Source: Cytophagales bacterium (lineage in GTDB: Bacteria > Bacteroidota > Bacteroidia > Cytophagales > Spirosomataceae). From it: DNA of 48,102 nt. Below are positions 1 to 9,254 of this stretch, piece by piece; the stretch's first letter is position 1, and each line of letters starts with the position of its first letter. The stretch is taken from positions 1 to 48,102 of the forward strand of contig RDXN01000071.1 of assembly GCA_004292855.1 (NCBI GenBank). Direction: 5' to 3'. The position numbers were made by a program, and so were the translations under genes. The notes beneath the pieces were generated by a model, which saw nothing but the letters and a program-made list of their open reading frames with translations, ran no database searches and was not told the origin of the DNA.

Positions 1-805
1 AGACTAAAGAGTCTCATGCTGAGTCTATTATCTACTGGACAATGATCCGGCTGATGTCCAGAAAAATTCGTGAAACGCAATCCTAAACAACCTCTTAGAC
101 CCAACCTATGCCGCCGATGCCAGCTTTACGGGCAACGGAGCGGCTTTTTTTGGCGGCAAGGTGGTGTATCAGGGCGTAGCAACGAGTCTGGACGTGACCA
201 ACTTAACTCCGGGCCAACTGTATTATTTCCGGGTCTACACCCGACGCGGCACCGCCTGGAGCGGGGGTGTTGAAACCAGTGCCACACTAGCTTCACCAAC
301 GACCCCGCCTGTGTCCACCTCGTTGACGCCCCTTGCGGGAACCTGTTACCGACTGGTGTCGCGGGTGAGCGGCAAGGTGCTTGGGGTAGAAAACAGTGTA
401 CTCACCGACGGCGCAACTATTCGCCAGCGCACCGACGCTAATCTGGCCTCGCAACAGTGGCGATTCACCCCCACCGACGGAGGTTTTTACCAGGTCATTG
501 CCCAGCACAGCGGCAAAGTGCTTGATGTTCAATACGGACTAACCAACGACAATGCCGCCCTCCAGCAGTGGAGTTACGGGGGGGCCTACGGTCAGCAGTG
601 GCAACTTCGTCAGGACGCCCAGGGCTACTATCAGTTGGTGGCCCGTCACTCCAACAAGATGCTCGATGTGCAGAACGGCAACCTAGACGAAGGTGGGGTC
701 GTGGTGCAGAGCACCGCCAGTGGCACACAAGCCCAACAGTGGAGCATCGAGCAACGCACCTGCTCCAACACCACAACCCCACCCCCGCCCCCACCGCCCA
801 CACTC

Positions 806-1137
806 GTTTGTGGATTGAGCAGCGCGGGCCTTGCCAATGTGGCCTGTAACAACAACGCCACACCGACGGTCTCCACCGACGACTACGTGACCTTCACGCT
901 CAACCCCACGGGCACCAACCTCGGCGGCAGCTATTCGGTGAGTGCGAGTAGAGGCACGCTTACCCCCGCAACGGCCAACTACGGTGCGACCACCACCTTC
1001 CGCTTACAAAACGGCTCAGCGGGCGCAGGCAACCCCACCCTAATTGTGCGCGACGCGACGAGCGGTGCCTGTACGGTAAGCGTAGTGCTGACCAATCCGG
1101 GGGTATGCTCGACTACTCCAACCACTCCGCCCGTGTC
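806..1137 (+). repeat. direct repeat, copy 1 (332 bp)
   Basis: This copy is nearly identical to 1613-1944, at a constant offset of 807 bases. Both encode the CGLSSAGLANVAC module and the following Thr/Pro linker. Together with the ricin domains on each side it forms a duplicated lectin-plus-module unit of about 800 bp inside the gene. Confidence 0.85.
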
Positions 1138-1612
1138 TGCCTCGCTGACGCCCGTGGCTGGGGCCTGTTACCGAATTGTGGCACGGGCTGGCGGAAAAGT
1201 GTTGGGCGTCGAAAACGGCTCCACAGCCGACGCTGGGTTGGTTCGGCAGCGCACCGACGCCAATCAGGCCTGGCAACAGTGGAAGTTTGTAGCCACCAGC
1301 AATAACTTCTATCAGGTAGTGGCAAACCATAGCGGCAAAGTTTTGGAGGTGACAGGGGCGTCGATTACGAACGAAGTACCAGTTCGTCAGGCAACGTATT
1401 TGGGTGGAAATCATCAGCAATGGACGTTGCGCCAGGATGCTCAAGGGTACTACCAGCTAGTGGCGCGTCACTCGGGGAATCTGCTTGATCTATTCGGTCT
1501 TAATCAGGACGAAGGCGGTGTTGTGAATCAATACGCGGCCAACAATTCGCAGGCACAGCAGTGGAGCATCGAGCCACGCACCTGCGTCAACCCGCCCGCA
1601 CCACCTACACCC

Positions 1613-1944
1613 GTTTGTGGATTAAGCAGCGCAGGCCTTGCCAATGTGGCCTGTAATAACAACGCCACGTCCACCGTCACCACCGACGATTACGTTACGT
1701 TCACGCTCACCCCCACTGGCACCAATCTGGGCGGCAGTTATTCGGTGAGTGTGAGTAGCGGCACGATAACCCCCACAACAGCCAACTACGGAGTAGCCAC
1801 CACCTTCCGCCTGCAAAACGGCTCGGCGGGTGCAGGCAACCCCACGTTGAGTATCCGGGATGTGACGAGCGGCACCTGCACGGTGAGCGTAGTGCTGACC
1901 AATCCGGGTGTGTGCTCGACCACCCCAACCACCCCGCCCGTTTC
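1613..1944 (+). repeat. direct repeat, copy 2 (332 bp)
   Basis: This is the second copy of the module at 806-1137. The differences I could see by eye are scattered and mostly at third codon positions, which suggests an intragenic duplication kept under protein-level selection or homogenised by recombination. Confidence 0.85.
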
Positions 1945-3280
1945 ACTATCATTGACTCCGGTTGCGGGCAACTGCTACCGGCTGGTGTCGCGGGTGAGCG
2001 GTAAGGTCATGGGTGTGGAGAACAGTTCGACAGCCGATGGGGGTCTGATTCGGCAGCGCACCGATGCCAATCAGGCCTCGCAACAGTGGAAGTTCATAGC
2101 CACCACTAATGGTTACTACCAGCTAGTTGCTAACCACAGTGGCAAGGTACTCGACGTATCGGGCGCGGCTACTGCCGACAATGCCACCCTCCAGCAATGG
2201 GGGTGGGTAAACGGCACGAACCAGCAATGGCGGCTCCGTTACGATGCCCAGGGTTATTACCAGATTCAGGCTCTGCATTCGGGCAAGATGCTCGACGTGC
2301 AGAACAGCAACCAAACCGAAGGGGGCGTTATTACCCAATTCACCGCCAACGGTACCCAGGCCCAACAATGGAGCATTGAGCAGCGTACGTGCGTGAACAC
2401 CGCTCTCGTAACCACGTTTGTCAGTACCGCGTGCTATCGGATTAGTGCCCGCAATGGGGGCCGGGCGGTGAGTGTGCTGAACGGAGCCATCACCGACGGG
2501 GCCAGCATCCGCCAACAAGCGTATGCCGGCCGGGCGTCTCAACAATGGCGCATTGTGTCCACCAGCACTGGTTTTCATCGGATTACGAACGTCAATAGTA
2601 ACAAGTCGATTGATGTCCCCAATGCCTCCACTGCCGACTATGTCAATCTGCATCAATGGGGCTACGGCGGGGGCACCAACCAGCAGTGGAAGCTCACCCG
2701 CGATGCGCAGGGCTTCTTTGTCGTCACGGCCCGACATTCGGGCAAGGCAATGGATCAGCGGGACGGTAATGCGAGCGAAAACGTCGAGATCATTCAGTAT
2801 GTGGTCAACGGCACGGCGGCCCAACAGTGGACTATCCAGGCCGTTACGTGTGCGGCTCCCGGTGCGCGTGTGGCAGGCGATGGCTTCGTGATTCCCGCGT
2901 TCGACTCGTTCACGGAACCGGGCGCGGGGGAGTTCAATTTGTACCCGAACCCGGCCCAAAACAGCGTCACAGTCGACTTACGGGCGGCTAACGGCCAACC
3001 CGCCGATGTAGCTCTGACGGACCTCAAAGGCCGGGTGTTGTACCAAAAACGGGTTGACACGGCCACTCAACCGAAGCATAGTATATCGACAATGGCTTAT
3101 AGCGACGGTGTATATCTGGTTTCTGTAAAGACAGAGGGTAACGAAATTCGTTCGTTGCGCTTGCTCATTGCCCGGTAAGATTTCTTGACTGTGATTTGGT
3201 TTATATCCACATCTGCGTACGTACTAACACTAAAATGATACCAGTTGCAAGACTTCTGGTTATAATAAACATAGTATCCA

Positions 3281-3306
3281 GTGACGGGTGAGTATTCACC
3301 CGTCAC
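3281..3306 (+). terminator. hairpin after the first lectin gene
   Basis: A perfect 11-bp stem (gtgacgggtga / tcacccgtcac) with a 4-base loop (gtat) lies in the 176-bp gap between the two lectin genes. No clear T-run follows, so it could end transcription of the upstream gene or sit in the leader of the next one. Confidence 0.45.
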
Positions 3307-3375
3307 AACGATAGAGTACCTCTAGTACATCCTCTTTTTAACACAATTCATAAAATGTATCCATACTTTACAGGC

Positions 3376-6300
3376 ATGGACAAACTCCGTTTGGGGGTAT
3401 GTCGTCTACTGGTTTGCCTCCTGATTTGTTTAGTCGACGTTTCTATCCTACTGGGCCAATCGTTGCCGCCCGGCTTCAATAGCAGCAAAAGCGGAGACGG
3501 GTACGATCAGCCTACCGGGCTGGCTTTCAACGGTCAGCAACAATTCGTCTGGGACAAAGCAGGCCGGGTTTGGGTCTCCATCTGGAATGGCTCCCAATAT
3601 GTAAAGCAAGCCACCCCGGTGCTCGACATTAGCCCGGAAGTGGGCAACTGGCGCGATTTTGGGCTATTAAGCATCGCCCTTGATCCTAACTTTGCCCAAA
3701 ACGGCTTCGTGTATTTGTACTACGCGGTCGACCGGCATCACCTGCTTCACTTCGGCACGGCTCAGTACAATCCCACTACCGACACGTATTTCAACGCCAG
3801 CATCTGCCGCCTGACCCGCTACCGGCTTGTTCAAACCAACGGCGTGTTCACGGCTGATCCCGCAAGCCGTAAAATCTTGATCGGCGAGACCAAATCGACG
3901 GGTATTCCGGTCGTTTACGAATCGCACGCAGGGGGTACAATCGTGTTTGGCCGGGACGGTTCGCTGCTGCTCTCAACGGGCGATAACGCCGGTATGGCCA
4001 GCCCCGACAAAGGCAGTGCCCCCGAAACGTACTACCAGCAAGCCCTGCTAGATAGCATTATCCGGCCTGCCGAAAACGTGGGGTCGTTTCGGTCGCAGAT
4101 GCCGTCGTCGCTTTGTGGAAAAATCCTGCGCGTTGACCCCAACACGGGCGATGGCCTTGCCAGCAACCCGTTTTTTCAGGGAAATACGCCCCGGTCGGCG
4201 CGGTCGCGGGTGTGGGCGTTGGGCTTTCGTAACCCGTTCCGCATGACCCTACAGGGCGGCACGGGCAGCACAAATCCCGCCGATGGTAACCCCGGCACAT
4301 TGATCGTGGGTGATGTCGGCCCAGGCGTTTGGGAGGATCTCCACATCATCCGGGCCGGGGGCGAAAACGCCGGTTGGCCCCAGTACGAGGGCATTTTGCC
4401 GAGCTATAACTTCCCTGACTTTGCCCAAACGGTCGAGAATCAGGACGAACCCAACCCGAACGCGGGACCGCCGAACTACGCGGGGCCGAACTCCCCATGC
4501 AACCGACCGTTTTTGACTTTTGCCGAACTGCTGCGCGACGCCCCTGCGTCGGGTACGGCGGTGGTGAGCGGCCCCTGCGGCACCACACCGCTGCCCGGCC
4601 TGCAACGTCGGTATGTTCACAGCCCCCCAGCTCTCGACTGGAATCACGGGGCGAATATTACCCGCACGCCCACCTTCAGCGGCACCATTGCTACGGCCAC
4701 CACCATCAGTCAAAGCGGCACGGCTGGTGTGGGCAACCCGTTTCGGGGAAATTGCGTGATCGGTGGGGCCTGGTATCCAAGTAATGCGTCCTTTCCAACG
4801 GACTGGCACAACACGTTATTCTTTGCCGATTATGGTGCAAACTGGATTCGGGCGGCTACCCTCGATGCCAACGGGGGCATCAGCCGGGTGCGCGAATTTT
4901 TACCCGAAAACGGGGGCGACGGCATCGTCGACGTGGCCTATAACCCCCTCGACGGCGGTCTGTACTTCCTCAATGGCAACACGGGCGAAGTCAGGAAGAT
5001 TAGTCATGGCGGCAACCGTCCACCGGTGGTTGTCGCGACGGCCAGCACTCCAACCGGCACCTCGCCCTTGAGCGTGACCTTTACCGGCAGCGACTCCTCC
5101 GACCCCGACGGTGACCCGCTCACCTACGAATGGACCTTCAGCGACGGCAGCACATCGCCCGTAGCCAACCCAGTGCGGTCGTTTACAGTGGGGCACGACG
5201 CGCAGGGAGTTCTGATTCGGTCGTACACGGCCCGGCTCGCCATAACCGACAGCAAGGGATTGCGGACCATTAGCCAACCGATCCTTATTTCGCTGGATAA
5301 CCCGGCCCCAACGGCCTGGATCACCGATCCCATCAACAACGCAAAATACCCCCTCGACCGAGCGACGAGCTACACCCTGACAGCCAGCGTTACCGACGAT
5401 GCCCCCACGAGGCTGACCTACGCCTGGCAGGTGACGCTTCGCCACAACAACCACCAACACCGCGAGCCAGTGATGTACACGACCAACCCGGTCGTCACGA
5501 TCTCGCCCGTGGGTTGCGATGGTGAGGATTATTACTACCTCATTTCGCTCAAAGTAACCGACGATGGTGGCCTGACTGCCCAGGATTCGGTGAAAATTTA
5601 CCCCAATTGCAACTCGCCCAACCTGGCAATCAGCGGGTTAACGGCCACCACCTTGAGCAACAGCAGTGTACGGCTCAACTGGATCAATCCGTCTATCTCA
5701 TTCGACAATGTGCTGATAGCCGCTAAAGCAGACAGTGGATTCATCGACAAACCATCCGAACTTGTTTATCCGGCCAACGCCAGTTTTACGGGCAACGGGG
5801 CCGATTTTTTTGGTGGGAAGGTTCTGTTTCAGGGAATGGCTACCTCGCTCGTCGTGACCAACCTCACCCCGGGGCAACGGTATTTTTTCCGGGTCTACAC
5901 GCGCCGGGGGACAGCCTGGACGGGGGGCGTCGAAGCAAGTGCAATACCTCCGGCATCCACGACCACCGCCCCACCGACATCCACAACGACCGCCCCGCCA
6001 ACCTCCACAACAACGGCACCCCCAACGTCGGTCCTGAGTATTGACCCGGCCAAGTGTTACCGAATTCAGTCACGAAGCAGCGGGCTAACACTCAACCTGT
6101 CGGCGGCCTTGTGGGATGACGGAGCCACCCTTCAGCAAGCCACCAACGCCGATCAGCTCTGGCAGAAGTGGCGGTTCGCCCCCGTCGATGGGAGTTATTA
6201 CAGCATTGCGGTGGTCCACAACGGCAAGGGCATTCAGGTCGAGAACGGGTCAGTGGCCGACAACATCCCGCTCCAGCAATGGACGTATTGGGGCGGCAAC

Positions 6301-7386
6301 CACCAACAATGGACCGTTGAGCGAAACACGGATGGTTTTCATGTCATCACCAACCGCAATTCGGGCAAGGCCATGACAGTGCGCAATGCCAGCACCGCCG
6401 GGGGAGCCGTGATTACCCAGCAAACGCCCGGCACGGGACAGCATCAGCAGTGGATCATCCTGGAGACGACCTGCACCACCGGCCCGCCTACGGCGACAAC
6501 AACAACCCCGCCCCCATCCACAACGACAGCCCCGCCCACGTCCACGACCACGGCCCCGCCGACCTCAACGACTACCGCCCCACCTACGTCGACCACCACC
6601 GCCCCACCAACCTCCACGACCACGGCTCCACCCGCGTCGGTGATGAGTATCGACCCGGCCAAGTGCTACCGGATTCAGTCGCGGAGCAGCGGGCTAACTC
6701 TCAACCTCTCAGCGGCTTTGTGGGACGACGGGGCCACTCTCCAACAAGCTACCAATACCGATCAGCTCTGGCAAAAGTGGCGGTTCGCTCCCGCTGACGG
6801 GAGTTACTATAGCATTACGTTGCTTCAAAACGGGAAAGGGATTCAGGTGGACAACGGGTCGGTGGCCGACAATGCGTTACTCCAACAATGGACCTACTGG
6901 GGTGGTCAGCATCAGCAGTGGACCGTACGACGCAACGCCGAGAACTTTTATACCATCACCAACCGTAATTCGGGCAAGGCCATGACTGTGCGTAACGCCA
7001 GCATGAGTGAGGGGGCCGTGATCACGCAAGAAACGCTTGGCATGGGGCAGCATCAGCAGTGGAGCCTTGTTGAAACGAGCTGTTCGGCCCAGCCACGCAT
7101 CGCGACGGAGCCTCCAACCGGAAACGGGTCTCCGACGGTGTTCAGCCTGCGGCCCAACCCGGCACAAGACCACGTTTTTGTTGATTTGAGTGCGGTAGCG
7201 GGGCAACCCATCGGCCTTACCCTGACCGATATGCTGGGTCGTAGCCTTCGGCAAACCCAACTCGAAGCTGCCCCCACCCTGCCCTATCGGTTCGATATAG
7301 GTGCATTGCCGAGCGGCCTGTATCTGCTTCGAATTGAGCCTAAAAGTCAAAAAGCGAGCACGTTACGAGTTCTGATTGGGCACTAA
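3376..7386 (+). CDS. Secreted PQQ-type sugar dehydrogenase with PKD, ricin lectin and T9SS domains
   Basis: This is a glucose/sorbosone dehydrogenase-type six-bladed propeller (about residues 25-545 from this start). It carries the usual landmarks: GLLSIALDPNF, HAGGTIVFGRDG, STGDN, GKILRVDPNTG, RVWALGFRNPFR and GDVGPGVWEDL. Known members oxidise sugars at the cell surface with PQQ. A PKD domain follows (about 548-650, DPDGDPLTYEWTFSDG), then a cadherin/PKD-like stretch, a fibronectin-like domain (about 747-850), two ricin beta-trefoils (about 888-1035 and 1090-1235) between Thr/Pro linkers, and a T9SS type A tail (about 1255-1336). I chose ATG 3376 because it begins a clean signal peptide (MDKLRLGVCRLLVCLLICL, then LLGQ); ATG 3355 adds seven residues and is also possible. 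The ricin domains would hold the enzyme on polysaccharide. Its fibronectin, ricin and tail parts are paralogous to the gene upstream. Its stop overlaps that of the convergent gene. Confidence 0.88.
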   Translation: MDKLRLGVCRLLVCLLICLVDVSILLGQSLPPGFNSSKSGDGYDQPTGLAFNGQQQFVWDKAGRVWVSIWNGSQYVKQATPVLDISPEVGNWRDFGLLSIALDPNFAQNGFVYLYYAVDRHHLLHFGTAQYNPTTDTYFNASICRLTRYRLVQTNGVFTADPASRKILIGETKSTGIPVVYESHAGGTIVFGRDGSLLLSTGDNAGMASPDKGSAPETYYQQALLDSIIRPAENVGSFRSQMPSSLCGKILRVDPNTGDGLASNPFFQGNTPRSARSRVWALGFRNPFRMTLQGGTGSTNPADGNPGTLIVGDVGPGVWEDLHIIRAGGENAGWPQYEGILPSYNFPDFAQTVENQDEPNPNAGPPNYAGPNSPCNRPFLTFAELLRDAPASGTAVVSGPCGTTPLPGLQRRYVHSPPALDWNHGANITRTPTFSGTIATATTISQSGTAGVGNPFRGNCVIGGAWYPSNASFPTDWHNTLFFADYGANWIRAATLDANGGISRVREFLPENGGDGIVDVAYNPLDGGLYFLNGNTGEVRKISHGGNRPPVVVATASTPTGTSPLSVTFTGSDSSDPDGDPLTYEWTFSDGSTSPVANPVRSFTVGHDAQGVLIRSYTARLAITDSKGLRTISQPILISLDNPAPTAWITDPINNAKYPLDRATSYTLTASVTDDAPTRLTYAWQVTLRHNNHQHREPVMYTTNPVVTISPVGCDGEDYYYLISLKVTDDGGLTAQDSVKIYPNCNSPNLAISGLTATTLSNSSVRLNWINPSISFDNVLIAAKADSGFIDKPSELVYPANASFTGNGADFFGGKVLFQGMATSLVVTNLTPGQRYFFRVYTRRGTAWTGGVEASAIPPASTTTAPPTSTTTAPPTSTTTAPPTSVLSIDPAKCYRIQSRSSGLTLNLSAALWDDGATLQQATNADQLWQKWRFAPVDGSYYSIAVVHNGKGIQVENGSVADNIPLQQWTYWGGNHQQWTVERNTDGFHVITNRNSGKAMTVRNASTAGGAVITQQTPGTGQHQQWIILETTCTTGPPTATTTTPPPSTTTAPPTSTTTAPPTSTTTAPPTSTTTAPPTSTTTAPPASVMSIDPAKCYRIQSRSSGLTLNLSAALWDDGATLQQATNTDQLWQKWRFAPADGSYYSITLLQNGKGIQVDNGSVADNALLQQWTYWGGQHQQWTVRRNAENFYTITNRNSGKAMTVRNASMSEGAVITQETLGMGQHQQWSLVETSCSAQPRIATEPPTGNGSPTVFSLRPNPAQDHVFVDLSAVAGQPIGLTLTDMLGRSLRQTQLEAAPTLPYRFDIGALPSGLYLLRIEPKSQKASTLRVLIGH
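5956..6027 (+). repeat. 24-bp coding minisatellite (3 units)
   Basis: Three units of 24 bases each encode STTTAPPT and form a flexible linker between the fibronectin-like domain and the first ricin domain. The unit length keeps the frame, so gain or loss of units would only change linker length. Thr/Pro linkers of this kind are often O-glycosylated in Bacteroidota exoproteins; that is inference here. Confidence 0.85.
6517..6636 (+). repeat. 24-bp coding minisatellite (5 units)
   Basis: Five units of the same 24-base STTTAPPT repeat lie between the two ricin domains. The third-position bases differ from unit to unit, so the array is not newly amplified. Confidence 0.85.
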
Positions 7387-9245
7387 TTCCAGGTTTGAAG
7401 TCCCACCAAGCCCCAAACCAGCATGTAGCCAACCACGAGCAGGGCCGACCCGACCAGCACCCACAGAAAAACACGGTCGGCCCCGCTCCGAACCCGGCGA
7501 CCCGACCGGATGAGCAAAACCGCTGCCGCCAACGCAAACAGGGCCGTCAACACCGACGCGACCAGAACAGTGAGCGTTGGCAAACCGACGATGCCCAACT
7601 CGAAGCCGTCGGCGAGCGAAGCCAGAATAGCGGCCATGCCCGCAAACGAGAGCGCGTATCCCCACAGGCTCATCCGAACAGGCATCACGCTGACGGGACG
7701 GGCCTTGTGCCGGCCCCGAACGTATTGAACCAACCACACCACGCCCGCAACCAGCGTAACGGCGAGCATCAACAGGGCCAATACACCCAGCACAATGGGT
7801 AGCCACGCGCCCAGAGCCGAAGTCGCTGTAGTGTTCATCCACGGGCCAATAAGCACGGTGTCGTTCTCGTCGTTTTGGGTGAGGGTCAGTTCGGAGGTGT
7901 AGCCTTTTTTATCCAGGCGAACGAATCGGTTGGGGGCCATCGGGCGAAGTTCTTCAGCTTCACCTCCCAACAGGCTCTTGATGAATAGTTTACGATCTTG
8001 CTCATACACCCGCATCACGCCCCCAAGCCATTCTAAAAAATAGGTCTTCTCGTTACGCGGGTTACTCGCCCGGTAGTAGCCGAGCAGTTTCTCTTTGTCG
8101 GCATCGGCGAGTTTGTGAGCAGGTGGCAGGCGTTGGGGAACGGTTTTCAGCAGCACATCGAGCAGGGCGTCGTTGATTTCCCCAAAGCCCCCGCCACCTG
8201 AGTTGACCAGCACCACAAACCCCAGGTTCAATTCGGTGTTGTAGCGATAGTGTGCCAGGCCACCGTTTACTCCCCCGTCGTGCCCATGAAACACGTAGCC
8301 CTTATACGAAGTCGTGTAGTTGTGCAGGCCGTAGCCCTGTTTGGAGCCAGCCCGCGCCGAGAGGGCCGTTGTGGGCAGTTCCATCCGGTCGACGAAGGCT
8401 GGTTGCAGGAGTTGTTGGCCCCGGTACGTGCCCCGGTTCATGAGCATCTGTACAAACGGCATCAGTTCGAGGGCGGGCGCGTTGAGGCTTCCGGCGGGGC
8501 GCATCATCACATGCCAAAACGGTTCTTCAACGGGGCTATCTTCCGAACCCGAATGGTCCGTAACCAGGTGTTTCAGGGCGGCTCCGTCGTTACGAAACGT
8601 GATGGTTTTCTGACCGAGCGGGGTAAAAACGCGCTCCTTCATCCACGACTCGTATTCCTGCCCGGTTTTCTTCTCGATCAGCCGCGCCACTACCGGCGGC
8701 CCCGTGTTGCAGTAGGACATAAATGCGCCCGGTCGCCAGCGCGAATGGCGCGATTCAGTGAACATCGTCAGCCCCTTTTCGAGCGAAAGCGTCGCGTCGT
8801 TCTTGTAGGCGTAGGCCTGCATAGACCAGTCGTCGAAGCCGGTTGTGTGTTCGAGCAGGTGAACCACCCGGACGGGGTCGGTGGCTTCCCATTGATTGGT
8901 GAATGTGATTTCGGGGGCCAGTTTTTTCAACTCGTCCGACAGATTCAATTGCCCTTTTTCCACGAGCATCAGGGCCGAAACGGCCACAAAGCTCTTGGTA
9001 ATCGACCCCAGCCGAAACATGCTTTGGTCGGTGATGGGCATTTTGGTTTTAAGATTCGCCACCCCGGCGTTATGCTTGTAGAGCAGGGAGTCTTTGGTAA
9101 ACACCAGCACCTGCACACCAGGCGTTTTGTGTTTTTTGAGGATGGCATCCACGCGCTTCGTGAGCGAGTCGGCCTGAATTGGGGGTGTTTGGGCCGGTAG
9201 GCAGAGCGGAGCCAGAAGGCACAATAAAAAGAGGTGGCGTTTCAT
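7383..9245 (-). CDS. Membrane-anchored class C beta-lactamase-like serine hydrolase
   Basis: A 620-residue protein of the beta-lactamase/transpeptidase-like family (PF00144). A signal peptide (MKRHLFLLCLLAPLCLPAQ) leads to the catalytic SITK tetrad at 81-84 (nucleophile Ser81, Lys84), the YCN motif at 178-180 and the HDG box at about 322-324, in the usual order and spacing. The region after about 470 is unusual: it ends in about four hydrophobic segments (for example from WLPIVLGVLALLML onward), so the enzyme is probably tethered in the inner membrane with its catalytic part in the periplasm. Family members include D-aminopeptidases, esterases and peptidoglycan peptidases; the substrate here cannot be told and resistance should not be assumed. 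The stop (TAG, 7383-7385) overlaps the stop of the convergent sugar dehydrogenase gene. The EcsC gene lies 9 bp upstream on the same strand. Confidence 0.88.
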   Translation of the reverse strand: MKRHLFLLCLLAPLCLPAQTPPIQADSLTKRVDAILKKHKTPGVQVLVFTKDSLLYKHNAGVANLKTKMPITDQSMFRLGSITKSFVAVSALMLVEKGQLNLSDELKKLAPEITFTNQWEATDPVRVVHLLEHTTGFDDWSMQAYAYKNDATLSLEKGLTMFTESRHSRWRPGAFMSYCNTGPPVVARLIEKKTGQEYESWMKERVFTPLGQKTITFRNDGAALKHLVTDHSGSEDSPVEEPFWHVMMRPAGSLNAPALELMPFVQMLMNRGTYRGQQLLQPAFVDRMELPTTALSARAGSKQGYGLHNYTTSYKGYVFHGHDGGVNGGLAHYRYNTELNLGFVVLVNSGGGGFGEINDALLDVLLKTVPQRLPPAHKLADADKEKLLGYYRASNPRNEKTYFLEWLGGVMRVYEQDRKLFIKSLLGGEAEELRPMAPNRFVRLDKKGYTSELTLTQNDENDTVLIGPWMNTTATSALGAWLPIVLGVLALLMLAVTLVAGVVWLVQYVRGRHKARPVSVMPVRMSLWGYALSFAGMAAILASLADGFELGIVGLPTLTVLVASVLTALFALAAAVLLIRSGRRVRSGADRVFLWVLVGSALLVVGYMLVWGLVGLQTWN

Positions 9246-9254
9246 TGGTAGGAT

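Larger units (their letters stand above)
74..3178 (+). pseudogene. 5'-truncated secreted multi-lectin protein with T9SS tail
   Basis: The reading frame is open from 74, after a TGA at 71-73, but has no ATG start. The first usable codon is GTG at 161, which falls inside a fibronectin-like module: homology to the neighbouring gene already begins near 98 (ASFTGNGA, FFGGKV). There is no signal peptide, so the 5' part of the gene is missing or replaced. Numbering from GTG 161, the protein holds four ricin-type beta-trefoil domains with repeated QQW motifs (about residues 55-200, 329-475, 597-740, 751-890), two copies of a Cys-containing module starting CGLSSAGLANVAC (about 218-325 and 484-590), and a T9SS type A tail from about 924 (FNLYPNPAQNSV to the end). 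Ricin folds usually bind sugars, and the tail would direct export and surface attachment. The 3' 3 kb has no stop, so the loss may be recent, or the window may only contain part of a rearranged gene. Confidence 0.7.

Noticed and set aside
2123-2959. A 278-codon open frame on the minus strand
   Set aside because: It lies opposite the third and fourth ricin domains of the first lectin gene and is explained by their repeated composition.
8250-9200. A 316-codon open frame on the plus strand
   Set aside because: It is antisense to the serine hydrolase, whose catalytic motifs are intact, and has no plausible product.
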